NCBI GenBank assembly: GCA_963710535.1
Contig: CAVQAW010000008.1
Location: 372,001 to 436,000 of the forward strand
Origin: Pelagihabitans sp963710535
GTDB lineage: Bacteria > Bacteroidota > Bacteroidia > Flavobacteriales > Flavobacteriaceae
DNA length: 64,000 bases
Reading direction: 5' to 3'
This document shows, piece by piece, positions 17,548 through 26,868 of the stretch (position 1 is its first letter; each line of letters opens with the position of its first letter). A program made the position numbers and the translations under genes. The notes beneath the pieces are model-generated. The model was not told the origin of the DNA. It did not search any database and saw nothing but the letters and a program-made list of their open reading frames with translations.

Positions 17548-19092
17548 TTATCGGGTATGTGCCATCGCTTTTTCCCTGATGATTTGGGCCACAGGCTTAC
17601 GCTCTAAATGACTTTCCAACCAAGAAATGATATCAAGATACAGGAAAGCCCGCTTTTCATAGGGATGGTCCTCATATTTCTTGAGCTCCGTATGCAATTT
17701 CTGAAATTCATTTTGCAGTTCATGGGGGTAAATGTTACCCAAATTCCTTAAAAATTTGATCATTTCCTTTTGAACGGCATGTAGGTCGTTCATCTTCAAC
17801 AAGAATTTGTAGGTACTCCTCAACTGAACTTCCAGATGGTAATCCATCCCTGCTTCATAATGCGCCACCAAGCTCAAAACCCTTGCGAAACACAGAAGAT
17901 CTTCCCGCATTTTAAGGTTCTTGTTATTGATGATTTTTTTCAAATAAACGATACAGGTCTTGTTATCTCCCGTTCCAAAATACAAGCAGGCGATCTTGTA
18001 GTAGAGCACCATGATATGATGGGCGTCGATCCGCTCTTTGTGCTTATTGATGCCATATTCAATAATCTTTACCAGGTAAAGCCCTTTGTGAAAGGTGCCT
18101 TCCAAGAAGTGCAGGTTTAACTTGTTCGCATTGAGGTACAGGAAGGTCAGCGATGCAATATTGTCGTTTTTTGGAAAATCGGCACTGCCCACCACCCTTT
18201 CCAGGTTTTCGAGGGTTTGCCTGAATTGTGAGCTGTATTTCACGTAGAATAGCGATTCGAGCAAATAATGGTTCCCCTTCAGAAAGAAAACGGGGTTCAA
18301 ATAGATCTGTTCTTTGTGTTCATAGAAAAGATCTACCCATTTGCTGGCATATCGAAATGAGGAGAGAAAATCCTGAACCAAAAAGCTGTACCATAAATGG
18401 GCCTTGTACAACCATAGCTTTTCGCGGAATCCCAGGTCCTGCAGATGGTATTTTGGCAAATGGCTTTCAAAATAATCCTTAACCTTCTGGTAATCCTCAT
18501 CGCTCTGTACATATCCCACTTTTAACATGATGCCATACAGTTGCAATGACAGGTTCGAGAGCTTGCTGGTCATCACGTTCATCGCCGATAGTTCTTTGGC
18601 CTGAATGGCCAGTTCATCGGCCCGATCAGGGATGCTCCGGGTAATGAACTGGGTTTCGATGATCTTTTCCAATTCCACTATTTCATAGGCGATGTTCTTC
18701 TCTTCATTCTCGATGGCCGTGGCTTTTGCCTTATCCAATATTTTCAAACTCTGTTTGTACAATCCCTTTTGATAGAGGATGGTGGCAAAATCGAGTTGTT
18801 CGCGAATTTGAAGCCTAATGGTCTGGTTGACCGGGTTCAGCCTCAAACTCACCAATATTTGTTTGTAAAGATGTGCCTTCAGGTTCGATAATTGGGCCTT
18901 TTTTACAATACCGCTTTCCAAGATGGCCTTTTCATCATATTTTTTCACCTTGTCCATCATGTTGAAAAGCGCCAAAAACTTGGCATCTGTGTTCACGCCC
19001 AACCGGCCCACATAGAGCTTGAACTGTCTCTTTTCAGACTTGGAGAGCGATTTTACCAGTACAAACAGGGCGTCTTTGTGGGTATTTGTCAT
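17548..19092 (-). CDS. Conserved helical-repeat protein, function unknown
   Basis: This 514-residue protein has no signal peptide and is almost wholly alpha-helical by eye. The N-terminus (LFVLVKSLSKSEKRQFKLYV) resembles a small helical module, and the middle carries loosely spaced TPR-like pairs such as LYQKGLYKQSLKILDKAKATA and VLYYKIACLYFGTGDNKTC. I recognise it only as a conserved Bacteroidota protein of unknown role. Its stop lies three bases before the EamA transporter start, so the two are co-expressed. leuA diverges upstream. Confidence 0.7.
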   Translation of the reverse strand: MTNTHKDALFVLVKSLSKSEKRQFKLYVGRLGVNTDAKFLALFNMMDKVKKYDEKAILESGIVKKAQLSNLKAHLYKQILVSLRLNPVNQTIRLQIREQLDFATILYQKGLYKQSLKILDKAKATAIENEEKNIAYEIVELEKIIETQFITRSIPDRADELAIQAKELSAMNVMTSKLSNLSLQLYGIMLKVGYVQSDEDYQKVKDYFESHLPKYHLQDLGFREKLWLYKAHLWYSFLVQDFLSSFRYASKWVDLFYEHKEQIYLNPVFFLKGNHYLLESLFYVKYSSQFRQTLENLERVVGSADFPKNDNIASLTFLYLNANKLNLHFLEGTFHKGLYLVKIIEYGINKHKERIDAHHIMVLYYKIACLYFGTGDNKTCIVYLKKIINNKNLKMREDLLCFARVLSLVAHYEAGMDYHLEVQLRSTYKFLLKMNDLHAVQKEMIKFLRNLGNIYPHELQNEFQKLHTELKKYEDHPYEKRAFLYLDIISWLESHLERKPVAQIIREKAMAHTR

Positions 19093-19240
19093 CGTAATAA
19101 AAAGCGTTTAACCATTTGTAAATCAAATCATTGAAATACCATGCAAGTAATTTAACGTTGTAAATGTTTTTTTGTAATTTCGAGCGTTGTGGCCTCTTAG
19201 ACCTAAATTCGTAGAGGGTACCTAAAACTACATAAATATA

Positions 19241-20413
19241 ATGAGCAAAGATAAGGTAGATATTTTTGATACTACGCTGAGGGATGGTGAGCAAGTACCG
19301 GGCTGCAAATTGGATACCGAACAGAAATTGATCATTGCAGAAAGACTGGATTATCTGGGCGTTGATATTATCGAGGCAGGTTTCCCGATTTCCAGCCCAG
19401 GGGATTTCAACTCCGTGGACCAAATTTCAAGATTGATCAAAAACGCAACCGTTTGCGGATTGACACGAGCGGTAAAAAAAGATATAGAGGTAGCGGCGGA
19501 AGCCTTAAAACATGCTAAAAAACCTAGAATACATACCGGTATCGGCACATCCGATTCCCATATCAAACACAAATTCAATTCCAATAGGGAAACCATCATC
19601 GAAAGGGCGGTCGCGGCAGTGGCCTATGCCAAAACATTTGTGGAGGACGTGGAATTCTATGCTGAGGATGCAGGCCGTACCGAGAACGATTTTCTGGCAC
19701 GTGTTTGTGAAGCGGTCATCAATGCCGGGGCCACCGTGCTAAACATACCTGATACCACGGGCTATTGCCTGCCCGAGGAATACGGGGCCAAAATGAAATA
19801 CTTGAAAGAAAATGTGACCGGCATCCATAAAGCCAAATTATCCTGTCATTGCCACAATGATCTGGGACTCGCCACTGCAAATTCGATTGCCGGGGTAATC
19901 AATGGGGCGCGACAGATCGAATGCACCATAAATGGAATTGGCGAACGTGCCGGCAATACGGCTTTGGAAGAGGTGGTCATGATTTTGCGGCAACATCCCT
20001 ATTTGGGCCTTGACACCAACATCAACAGTAAATTATTGTACGACACCAGTCAAATGGTCTCTCAAAATATGGGGATGATGGTACAGCCCAATAAGGCCAT
20101 CGTTGGCGCCAATGCATTTGCCCATAGCTCAGGCATCCATCAAGATGGGGTCATCAAAAACCGGGAAACCTATGAAATTATCGACCCTTCGGATGTCGGG
20201 GTCAATGAATCCTCAATTGTCCTAACCGCACGAAGTGGAAGGGCAGCGCTTGCCTACAGGGCCAAATTGGTCGGCTATGAATTGACCAAATTACAGCTCG
20301 ATGAGGTTTACCAGGAATTCCTCAAATTTGCCGATCGTAAAAAAGAGATTTTGGACAGTGATATACATTTGATCATTGAGGCCACCGGACTGAATATCGA
20401 AAGCGTTTCCTAA
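19241..20413 (+). CDS. leuA: 2-isopropylmalate synthase, short form
   Basis: LeuA condenses acetyl-CoA with 2-oxoisovalerate in leucine synthesis. The HMGL-like barrel is complete: FDTTLRDGEQVPGCKLDTEQ, AGFPISSPGDFNSVD, DVEFYAEDAGRTENDF, IPDTTGYCLP, LSCHCHNDLGLATANSIAG and NGIGERAGNTALEEV. The protein ends at 390 residues after the HSSGIHQDGV segment and lacks the C-terminal LeuA regulatory domain found in 500-residue enzymes, so classic leucine feedback on that domain is absent. Its stop overlaps the leuB start (TAATG). leuC and leuD are not in the window. Confidence 0.9.
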   Translation: MSKDKVDIFDTTLRDGEQVPGCKLDTEQKLIIAERLDYLGVDIIEAGFPISSPGDFNSVDQISRLIKNATVCGLTRAVKKDIEVAAEALKHAKKPRIHTGIGTSDSHIKHKFNSNRETIIERAVAAVAYAKTFVEDVEFYAEDAGRTENDFLARVCEAVINAGATVLNIPDTTGYCLPEEYGAKMKYLKENVTGIHKAKLSCHCHNDLGLATANSIAGVINGARQIECTINGIGERAGNTALEEVVMILRQHPYLGLDTNINSKLLYDTSQMVSQNMGMMVQPNKAIVGANAFAHSSGIHQDGVIKNRETYEIIDPSDVGVNESSIVLTARSGRAALAYRAKLVGYELTKLQLDEVYQEFLKFADRKKEILDSDIHLIIEATGLNIESVS

Positions 20414-21531
20414 TGCAGCTGCAAATCGCCCTTCTAGGTGGGGATGGCATTGGGCCAGAAGTAGTGGCGCAGGCCATAAAGTGCTTAAAGGCCGTCGAAG
20501 ATACCTTTAACCATAGGTTTATATACAAAAAGGCCCTATTCGGCGGAGCGGCCATGCAAAAATTCGGGGTTCCCCTGCCCGAACAAACGCTGCAGATCTG
20601 CAAAGATTCAGATGCGATTCTTTCTGGCTCCATTGGGCTGGCCAAATACAACAAGGACCCAAACGCCAAAATCAGACCGGAACAGGGATTGCTCCAGATA
20701 CGGAAGGAACTCGACCTATTTGCCAATATTCGGCCGGTGAAAATATTCTCCGAGCTCATCGGCCATTCCCCGCTAAGAAAAGATATCGTTACGGGAACCG
20801 ATTTTGTGATTTTCCGGGAACTAACCGGGGGAATCTATTTTGGGGAGAAAAAATTGAACGCTGACGGCACGGTGGCTTCCGATCTTTGTGAATATTCCGA
20901 ATACGAAATCAGCCGTATCGCACATCTGGCCTTCAAGGCGGCTAAAAAAAGAAGAAACAAGCTCACCTTGGTCGATAAGGCCAATGTGCTCGAAACTTCG
21001 CGACTATGGCGAAGGGTGGTCACCTCTATTGCGCAAAGCTATCCCGAAGTGACGCTGGAGTGCCTTTATATCGATAACGCAGCGGTGCAACTGCTGCTGC
21101 GGCCCTCAAATTTCGATGTGATTCTGGCAGATAATATGTTTGGCGATATGCTTTCAGATCAAGGCAGTGTGCTCATAGGGTCTCAAGGCCTGTTGCCTTC
21201 CGCTGCGATCGGTGCGCAACATAGTATGTTCGAACCGGTACACGGCTCCTTTCTTCAGGCCGTAGGCAGAAATAAAGCCAATCCCGTGGCATCCATTTTC
21301 AGTGCCGTCATGTTATTGGATCATTTTGGACTGAAGGAAGAATCGAATGCCGTTTACGGGGCCATTCGTAAATCGTTCAAGAAAAAAATCGTGACCCCGG
21401 ATATTTTGGGCAGCAGTAGATATGGGACCGATTATGTAGGCGATTTTATCGCAAGCCAGATTACCGACTCCGATGAAGACCAGAACATCAATGAATATAA
21501 TATCGGTTTGGGAAAATCGACGATCATTTAA
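20413..21531 (+). CDS. leuB: 3-isopropylmalate dehydrogenase
   Basis: LeuB oxidises and decarboxylates 3-isopropylmalate with NAD. The 372-residue product has IALLGGDGIGPEVVAQA at the start, the substrate arginines in RPEQGLLQIRKELDLFANIRP, FRELTGGIYFGE, the catalytic lysine in VDKANVLETS, and the metal-binding aspartates in DVILADNMFGDMLSDQGSVL. The NAD motif FEPVHGSFLQAVGRNKANPVA fits in spirit, with EPVHGS kept. It is coupled to leuA by a one-base overlap and converges on a TlpA-like gene 12 bases away. Confidence 0.93.
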   Translation: MQLQIALLGGDGIGPEVVAQAIKCLKAVEDTFNHRFIYKKALFGGAAMQKFGVPLPEQTLQICKDSDAILSGSIGLAKYNKDPNAKIRPEQGLLQIRKELDLFANIRPVKIFSELIGHSPLRKDIVTGTDFVIFRELTGGIYFGEKKLNADGTVASDLCEYSEYEISRIAHLAFKAAKKRRNKLTLVDKANVLETSRLWRRVVTSIAQSYPEVTLECLYIDNAAVQLLLRPSNFDVILADNMFGDMLSDQGSVLIGSQGLLPSAAIGAQHSMFEPVHGSFLQAVGRNKANPVASIFSAVMLLDHFGLKEESNAVYGAIRKSFKKKIVTPDILGSSRYGTDYVGDFIASQITDSDEDQNINEYNIGLGKSTII

Positions 21532-21543
21532 CCCCGTTCGCGG

Positions 21544-22767
21544 CTATTCCGACAATAACTGCTTCACTTCATCATCGAATTCCTGTTTGAACACTTCATA
21601 TTTTTCCCCTGTTGCAGGACCGTTGAATCCAGTATGTATTTTTCTGACCTGACCTTTCTTATCCAGAAAAATGGTTGTGGGATAAGACAGCACATGGTTC
21701 AGCATGGGCAATTTTTCTTGGGCCTCCCCTTTATCGGAAGATCCAAATTGGGCCAATAATATGGGATAGGTTACCCCAATCCGGTCTGAGAGCCTTTCAA
21801 TGCTTTTAAAAGCGCCAGCCTCGGTTTTGGCATACTCAAAAGCAAGGGCCACGATGGCCAATTCCTCATTGGCGTTTCGTTTGATGTAGTCGACCAAAAA
21901 CTTGGTTTCGTCCAGACAATTTGGGCACCAGGTACCCATCAATTGTACCACCATTACTTTCCCTTGAAACTCGGGATCATCGATGGAAACCAAATTACCT
22001 TCGGCATCCGGAAACTTGAAGCTGAAGCTATCGAAGCCTTCTTTTAAATAGGTCAGGGAATCCGGACTCGGCAATTCGTAATCCATATTGCGGTTCCCCA
22101 CAAAAGTTTCCTTGGAATGGTTGCCCGAATAAAAATGGCCCATCATCACACCCTCGTCAATTTTCGCCGTAAAGAGAAAAGCGTGCGCGCCATCAAAAGT
22201 GGAAAGTTTGAGGGAATCGCCATCTACGATGCCTTCGAGATACCTGTAATCTCCTGTGGTGGTCTGAAAGGTGCCGGTCACCTTGTTACCGTTCTGGGCA
22301 AAAACCCCTTTCCCCAAATAAGCATCATCCGTACCTGCTTCGAACACCGTCTCCCAAATCCCCGAAACATTGGCTGTAGGCTCATTCTTAACCTCAAATC
22401 GTTCCGTTTGGCCATAAATGGCCTTAAACGGAACCACCCGCTCCTGGCTTTCCTTAATAAACTTGCCTTCTATCCGGTCTTTCGTAAATGTTCCGGCGAT
22501 ATAGCCTTCAAAAACAGGGGTTTTAATGATGATCGAGTCGCCTTTGATGGTGACCTCATCGACCGATATCAACTCTTCAGCGTTGGTTATTTCAATGGCG
22601 TACTCCTTTGGACCCGATTGAACGAGCCTAAAGTTGAAAGGGAGCATCTGCCCATCCATTACAGCCAGTTCGCCACGCCAGTTACCTGTTAAAGGTGCTT
22701 CCGGTTTGATGCCCTCACAAGCCGTGACAACCAATAACAATAATAGTACAACCCTTAATTTGTGCAT
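21544..22767 (-). CDS. TlpA-family thioredoxin-like lipoprotein
   Basis: The 407-residue protein starts with a lipoprotein signal (MHKLRVVLLLLLVVTACEG, Cys at residue 17). Residues 25-120 form a lipocalin-like beta domain (LTGNWRGELAVMDGQMLPFN) and a second beta segment follows. From about residue 255 a TlpA/AhpC-type thioredoxin domain carries the active-site GTWCPNCLDET, a CxxC pair, and the cis-proline loop SYPTTIFLDKKGQV. It should be anchored in a membrane facing the periplasm and reduce or isomerise disulfides there. The intact CxxC contrasts with the CxxC-less relative at 29837. Confidence 0.88.
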   Translation of the reverse strand: MHKLRVVLLLLLVVTACEGIKPEAPLTGNWRGELAVMDGQMLPFNFRLVQSGPKEYAIEITNAEELISVDEVTIKGDSIIIKTPVFEGYIAGTFTKDRIEGKFIKESQERVVPFKAIYGQTERFEVKNEPTANVSGIWETVFEAGTDDAYLGKGVFAQNGNKVTGTFQTTTGDYRYLEGIVDGDSLKLSTFDGAHAFLFTAKIDEGVMMGHFYSGNHSKETFVGNRNMDYELPSPDSLTYLKEGFDSFSFKFPDAEGNLVSIDDPEFQGKVMVVQLMGTWCPNCLDETKFLVDYIKRNANEELAIVALAFEYAKTEAGAFKSIERLSDRIGVTYPILLAQFGSSDKGEAQEKLPMLNHVLSYPTTIFLDKKGQVRKIHTGFNGPATGEKYEVFKQEFDDEVKQLLSE

Positions 22768-22846
22768 TGAAAATAATTTAAATGAATTTCGAAATAACGA
22801 TTAAAATCCCACACAAAAAAATTAAAGTAAATCGGAAGTAAAGCTG

Positions 22847-22877
22847 TTGACGTTCTAAACGCATTGTTTTATCTTTA
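22847..22877 (+). promoter_or_regulatory. Candidate pheT promoter
   Basis: TTG at 22847-22849 and TATCTTTA at 22870-22877 are separated by 20 bases, close to Bacteroidota -33/-7 spacing; the -7 box has one mismatch to TAnnTTTG. Transcription would start near 22884, about 12 bases before the pheT ATG. Confidence 0.45.
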
Positions 22878-22896
22878 CGGGCGTTAAAACCGACCA

Positions 22897-25323
22897 ATGA
22901 ACATTTCATATAACTGGTTAAAACAGTTTCTGCACCTCGATTGGCCTGCCAAAAAGACCGCGGAACTGTTGACCGATCTTGGCCTGGAAGTAGAGGGCAT
23001 ATCTGCCTACGAATCGATACCGGGAGGCCTGAAAGGAGTGGTTGTCGGTAAGGTAATCGACTGCAAAAAACATCCGAATGCGGATAATCTGAAATTGACC
23101 CTTGTAGATATTGGTCAACACGAACCGCTACAAATCGTTTGTGGAGCGCCGAACGTCGCTGCAGGCCAAAAGGTGCCTGTTGCGGTCATTGGAACGACCC
23201 TGTATCCCAATATGGGAGAGCCCCTCACCATTAAAAAAAGTAAAATCAGGGGTGAGGAAAGCCATGGAATGATATGTGCCGAAGATGAACTTGGGTTGGG
23301 CGATGACCATAGCGGCATCATGGTGCTTCCCGATTCCCTAAAAGTAGGCATGCCATGTGCTTCCGTTTTCGAGATCGAAAACGATGAAGTCTTTGAAATA
23401 GGGCTAACCCCGAACAGGGCCGATGCCATGAGCCATTACGGGGTGGCCCGCGACTTACGGGCTGGATTGAAACAAAGGGAAATCTTCAAGGAACTGATTA
23501 CTCCATCGGTGAGCAAATTCAGTGTCGATAACCGCTCCCTGCGCATGGAGGTCGAAGTTGAAAACAAGGCCCTGGCACCGCGTTATTGCGGAGTGACCCT
23601 AAAAAACCTGATCGTTCAACCCTCTCCCGATTGGCTTAAAAACAGGTTAAGCGCCATTGGAATAAGCCCGAAGAACAATCTGGTGGATGCAACGAACTAT
23701 GTACTGCATGAATTGGGACAACCGTTGCACGCCTTCGATGCAGACCGAATATTTGGCAAGAAAATAGTGGTTAGAACAGTGCCGGCAGGCACAAAGTTCA
23801 TGACTTTGGATGGTGAAGAAAGGGTATTGCACGAAGAAGACTTAATGATCTGCGATGCAGAAAAGCCAATGTGCATTGCAGGGGTATTTGGTGGCATCAA
23901 TACCGGGGTCACGGAAGACACCACTTCGATTTTTTTGGAAAGCGCCTACTTCGATCCCATATCCATTCGAAAAACGGCCAAACGTCATGGACTTAGTACA
24001 GATGCCTCTTTTCGTTTTGAACGGGGAATAGATATCGATAACGTGGAATATGCCCTAAAGCGGGCGGCCTTGTTGATCAAAGAAATCGCCGGAGGGAATA
24101 TTTCTTCGGATGTGGTCGACCTTTATCCCAATAAACAGAATGGCCATCAGGTCTTTCTTTCATTTTCAAAGATCAACAAGCTCGTAGGACAAGAAATTCC
24201 GCCAGATACCATCAAATCCATTTTGGCTTCACTGGAAATACAGGTAAAGAATGTGACCGAAAGTGGTTTGGGCCTCACCATTCCCTCCTACCGGGTTGAT
24301 GTGCAGCGAGAGGTGGACGTCATTGAAGAGATATTGCGCGTTTATGGCTACAACAATATCGTATTCCAAGAGAAACTACATGCTTCGATCGCCCCAATCT
24401 CCAATCTGGAAGACCATCGGCTACAGTCTATCATTGGGTCGCAATTGGCGTCTGCCGGTTTCTTTGAAATACTCACCAACAGTCTCACTTCTCCCAAGTA
24501 TTTGACTGGGGCCAGCGGTATTAAATCCAAGGAATCGATTGGGATACTGAACCCCTTGAGCGAAGAATTGTCGGTGCTTCGGCAATCGATGCTTTTCAAT
24601 GGCCTCGAGGCCGTATCGTTCAACACCAACCGAAGAAACCATAATCTGAAACTTTTCGAATTTGGCAAAACCTATCACAAGTTGAACACACTGCGAGAGG
24701 AACACAAACACCTAAGTCTGATCATCACAGGAAACAGAACCGAAGACAGTTGGGCCATTGCGAACAGAAAGTCTGATTTCTTCTATTTCAAATCGATCGT
24801 TGAAAATGTCCTGGTCCGCCTCGGTATTGAAGTGACCGATTCGGGAGTGGCAGAAAACAAGATTTTTACCGAAGGGGTCGTTTTACGGGCCAAGAAGCGA
24901 AATTTGGTTGAATTTGGGACCATCCAGAAAACAATTTTAAGAATGTTCGACCTTAAACACGAGGTCTTGTACGCCGACTTTAATTGGGATAACATCAAGG
25001 ACCTTGCTGGGAAAAAGGAAATCGTTTTTAAAGAAATACCCAAATACCCCGAAGTTAAGAGAGACTTTGCACTTTTGTTGGACAACGCGGTCACTTATAG
25101 GGAAGTCTATGAACTCGCTCAGCAAACCGAACGAAAGTATCTTAAGGATATGAGTCTATTCGATGTTTACACCGGAAGCAGTCTGCAGAAGGGAAAAAAA
25201 TCATATGCGATCAGCTTCACCCTCCGAGACGAAAAGAACACGCTCACTGACAAGCAGATCGATAAAATTATGAAGAACCTCCAACAACGCTACGAGCAAG
25301 TATTGAAGGCTGAGCTGCGTTAA
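22897..25323 (+). CDS. pheT: Phenylalanyl-tRNA synthetase beta subunit
   Basis: PheT is the large subunit of the (alpha-beta)2 enzyme that charges tRNA-Phe. The 808-residue product has every domain in order: the N-terminal ISYNWLKQFL, an EMAP-type tRNA-binding domain at about 40-150 (GKVIDCKKHPNADNLKLTLV), B3/B4 editing domain (LGQPLHAFDADRI), B5 domain near 400-475, the catalytic-like core, and a C-terminal FDX-ACB domain from about 715 (KYPEVKRDFALLLDNAVTYREV) ending in a basic tail. pheS is not adjacent, which is normal in this group. It converges on the fasciclin gene six bases away. Confidence 0.97.
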   Translation: MNISYNWLKQFLHLDWPAKKTAELLTDLGLEVEGISAYESIPGGLKGVVVGKVIDCKKHPNADNLKLTLVDIGQHEPLQIVCGAPNVAAGQKVPVAVIGTTLYPNMGEPLTIKKSKIRGEESHGMICAEDELGLGDDHSGIMVLPDSLKVGMPCASVFEIENDEVFEIGLTPNRADAMSHYGVARDLRAGLKQREIFKELITPSVSKFSVDNRSLRMEVEVENKALAPRYCGVTLKNLIVQPSPDWLKNRLSAIGISPKNNLVDATNYVLHELGQPLHAFDADRIFGKKIVVRTVPAGTKFMTLDGEERVLHEEDLMICDAEKPMCIAGVFGGINTGVTEDTTSIFLESAYFDPISIRKTAKRHGLSTDASFRFERGIDIDNVEYALKRAALLIKEIAGGNISSDVVDLYPNKQNGHQVFLSFSKINKLVGQEIPPDTIKSILASLEIQVKNVTESGLGLTIPSYRVDVQREVDVIEEILRVYGYNNIVFQEKLHASIAPISNLEDHRLQSIIGSQLASAGFFEILTNSLTSPKYLTGASGIKSKESIGILNPLSEELSVLRQSMLFNGLEAVSFNTNRRNHNLKLFEFGKTYHKLNTLREEHKHLSLIITGNRTEDSWAIANRKSDFFYFKSIVENVLVRLGIEVTDSGVAENKIFTEGVVLRAKKRNLVEFGTIQKTILRMFDLKHEVLYADFNWDNIKDLAGKKEIVFKEIPKYPEVKRDFALLLDNAVTYREVYELAQQTERKYLKDMSLFDVYTGSSLQKGKKSYAISFTLRDEKNTLTDKQIDKIMKNLQQRYEQVLKAELR

Positions 25324-25328
25324 ACGGC

Positions 25329-25880
25329 TTAAATCTTTTCCGGGAGGATCACAGAATCGATTTCATGGATAACCCCGTTGCACTGATTGGCGTCCGCTCT
25401 TGTAATCATGGCCGAGTTGCCATTACCGTCGGTCAAAACGATATTTATTCCCATCATGGTCGCTACGATCTCATCGCCCTGTACCGTGGTAAAACTGGCC
25501 TTCCCCTCTCCCCTGCACATGGCCCTCAAAATAGTGGCTGCGGAAAGACTTCCGGCAACGATGTGATAGGTCAGCAAAGACTGTAGTTCTTTCTTGCTTT
25601 CGGGCTTCATCAGATCGGCCACCTTTTCCTTGGACAACTTGCCAAAAGCCCTGTCAGAGGGTGCGAAAACGGTAAACGGACCGTCTTCGTTCAATATCAT
25701 ATCGAGACCTGCCGCCTTGAAGGCCGTAATCAAGGTATTATAATGTCCGTTGCTTTCAGTATAGCCCGTTATTGATTTTTGCTGGTTGGAGAACTTGGTT
25801 TGGGCATAGGCTTTTTGGCCGACGAATACAGACGATAACATCAATATAAGCAGGCACAGGGGGGGCTTTGTGCTATTCAT
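25329..25880 (-). CDS. Secreted fasciclin (FAS1) domain protein
   Basis: The 183-residue protein has a signal peptide (residues 1-26, ending KAYAQ) and a single FAS1 domain. The domain shows the H1-like NTLITAFKAAGLDMILNEDGPFTVFAPSD, the LLTYHIVAG motif of the YH signature, and the H2-like NQCNGVIHEIDSVILP. FAS1 proteins act in adhesion at the cell surface. One Cys pair (MCRGEG and QCNG) could form a disulfide. The gene is monocistronic and is preceded by a perfect 8-bp inverted repeat at 25913-25932. Confidence 0.9.
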   Translation of the reverse strand: MNSTKPPLCLLILMLSSVFVGQKAYAQTKFSNQQKSITGYTESNGHYNTLITAFKAAGLDMILNEDGPFTVFAPSDRAFGKLSKEKVADLMKPESKKELQSLLTYHIVAGSLSAATILRAMCRGEGKASFTTVQGDEIVATMMGINIVLTDGNGNSAMITRADANQCNGVIHEIDSVILPEKI

Positions 25881-25912
25881 GGAAAATAGATTGTGGGGTT
25901 AACTCAACTCAG

Positions 25913-25932
25913 ACCATCGGTGAACCGATGGT
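25913..25932. repeat. Inverted repeat upstream of the fasciclin gene
   Basis: ACCATCGG-TGAA-CCGATGGT is a perfect 8-bp inverted repeat with a four-base spacer, starting 33 bases before the fasciclin ATG on the minus strand. It may be an operator or a leader hairpin. Confidence 0.5.
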
Positions 25933-26085
25933 TTGATCGACAAGATACAATATCTGCCGATTTTCAATGATAATGGGGAGGCGACTTCATATAATTTAAC
26001 ATATTTTTAACATTCACCGGTCTTTCAAAAAATCGACGACATTTTCATTTTAAGTAACTTTGACTTCATTGCTAAAGAAAAGAAA

Positions 26086-26805
26086 ATGTTATTGAAAAAA
26101 ACAAACATCGAGGAGAAGCTCGAGCGTTCGAGATTCAAGGACGGCCTGTCCGAATCGATTCTCGAAACGGTCAAGAAAATTCTCAAAGAAGATGCGGACA
26201 ATCGTGATCGCATTGAAAAAAACCTCAGTGGACCTGGTTCAACGGTCACCAATGCCTTCAACTTTGAGCTTTTGGAAAGCGACAAAATCTATCACTTGAG
26301 CCAAATCAAGACGATCTGTATCGATTACAGATTGAGATTCTTGGATTCGAAATACTTTAAGGGGAAGATTCCACAAGAGGCTATTTCCAAAATCAAAAAC
26401 CTCGAAAAGGCTCATGACCTGGAAGTCAAAGGATTCAAGATTGTCGCGCCTTCCAAGTTGTTCAAACTGGAGGATAAGGACGATCCCTTATTGTTCGCCC
26501 CGATCGGGAACGATTACTTTTATCTGGTGCACAAATGGGGGAACGACCTACATCCGTTGAGAAAGCTATTGGTATGGCCATTCAAGAATATCGTGAACTT
26601 GGCATTGCTGGTCATGGTCATCAGTTATCTGCTCACCGCCCTGATACCGGAGGGCCTGTTTTCAAAAGAAGGATCTTCCACAGAATTTTGGATCATTTTT
26701 TTCTTTATGTTCAAAAGCATGGCCGCTGTAGTCATCTTTTATGGATTTGCCTTGGGTAAAAATTTCAATCCCGCCATCTGGAACAGCAAATACTTTAACG
26801 TTTAG
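26086..26805 (+). CDS. Conserved membrane protein, function unknown
   Basis: The 239-residue protein is soluble and charged for its first ~165 residues (IEEKLERSRFKDGLSESILETVKKI), then has two predicted membrane helices near residues 167-187 (NIVNLALLVMVISYLLTALI) and 199-220 (EFWIIFFFMFKSMAAVVIFYG). It ends in a short polar tail. No enzyme motif is seen; I recognise it only as a flavobacterial conserved protein. It is monocistronic, with a bidirectional terminator directly after it. Confidence 0.75.
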   Translation: MLLKKTNIEEKLERSRFKDGLSESILETVKKILKEDADNRDRIEKNLSGPGSTVTNAFNFELLESDKIYHLSQIKTICIDYRLRFLDSKYFKGKIPQEAISKIKNLEKAHDLEVKGFKIVAPSKLFKLEDKDDPLLFAPIGNDYFYLVHKWGNDLHPLRKLLVWPFKNIVNLALLVMVISYLLTALIPEGLFSKEGSSTEFWIIFFFMFKSMAAVVIFYGFALGKNFNPAIWNSKYFNV

Positions 26806-26824
26806 GTCTGTTTAAAGCAAAAAA

Positions 26825-26850
26825 AAGCGTCCCGATGTTTCGGGACGCTT
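26825..26850. terminator. Bidirectional terminator
   Basis: AAGCGTCCCGA at 26825-26835 pairs with TCGGGACGCTT at 26840-26850 around the loop TGTT. T tracts flank it on both strands (AAAAAA before it, TTTTTT shortly after it). It separates two convergent genes. Confidence 0.85.
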
Positions 26851-26868
26851 CCATAATTTTTTGTCGTC

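Noticed and set aside
22117..22692. A 191-codon plus-strand frame opposite the TlpA-like gene
   Set aside because: It has no recognisable domain, and the opposite frame has a full lipoprotein signal and a CxxC domain.
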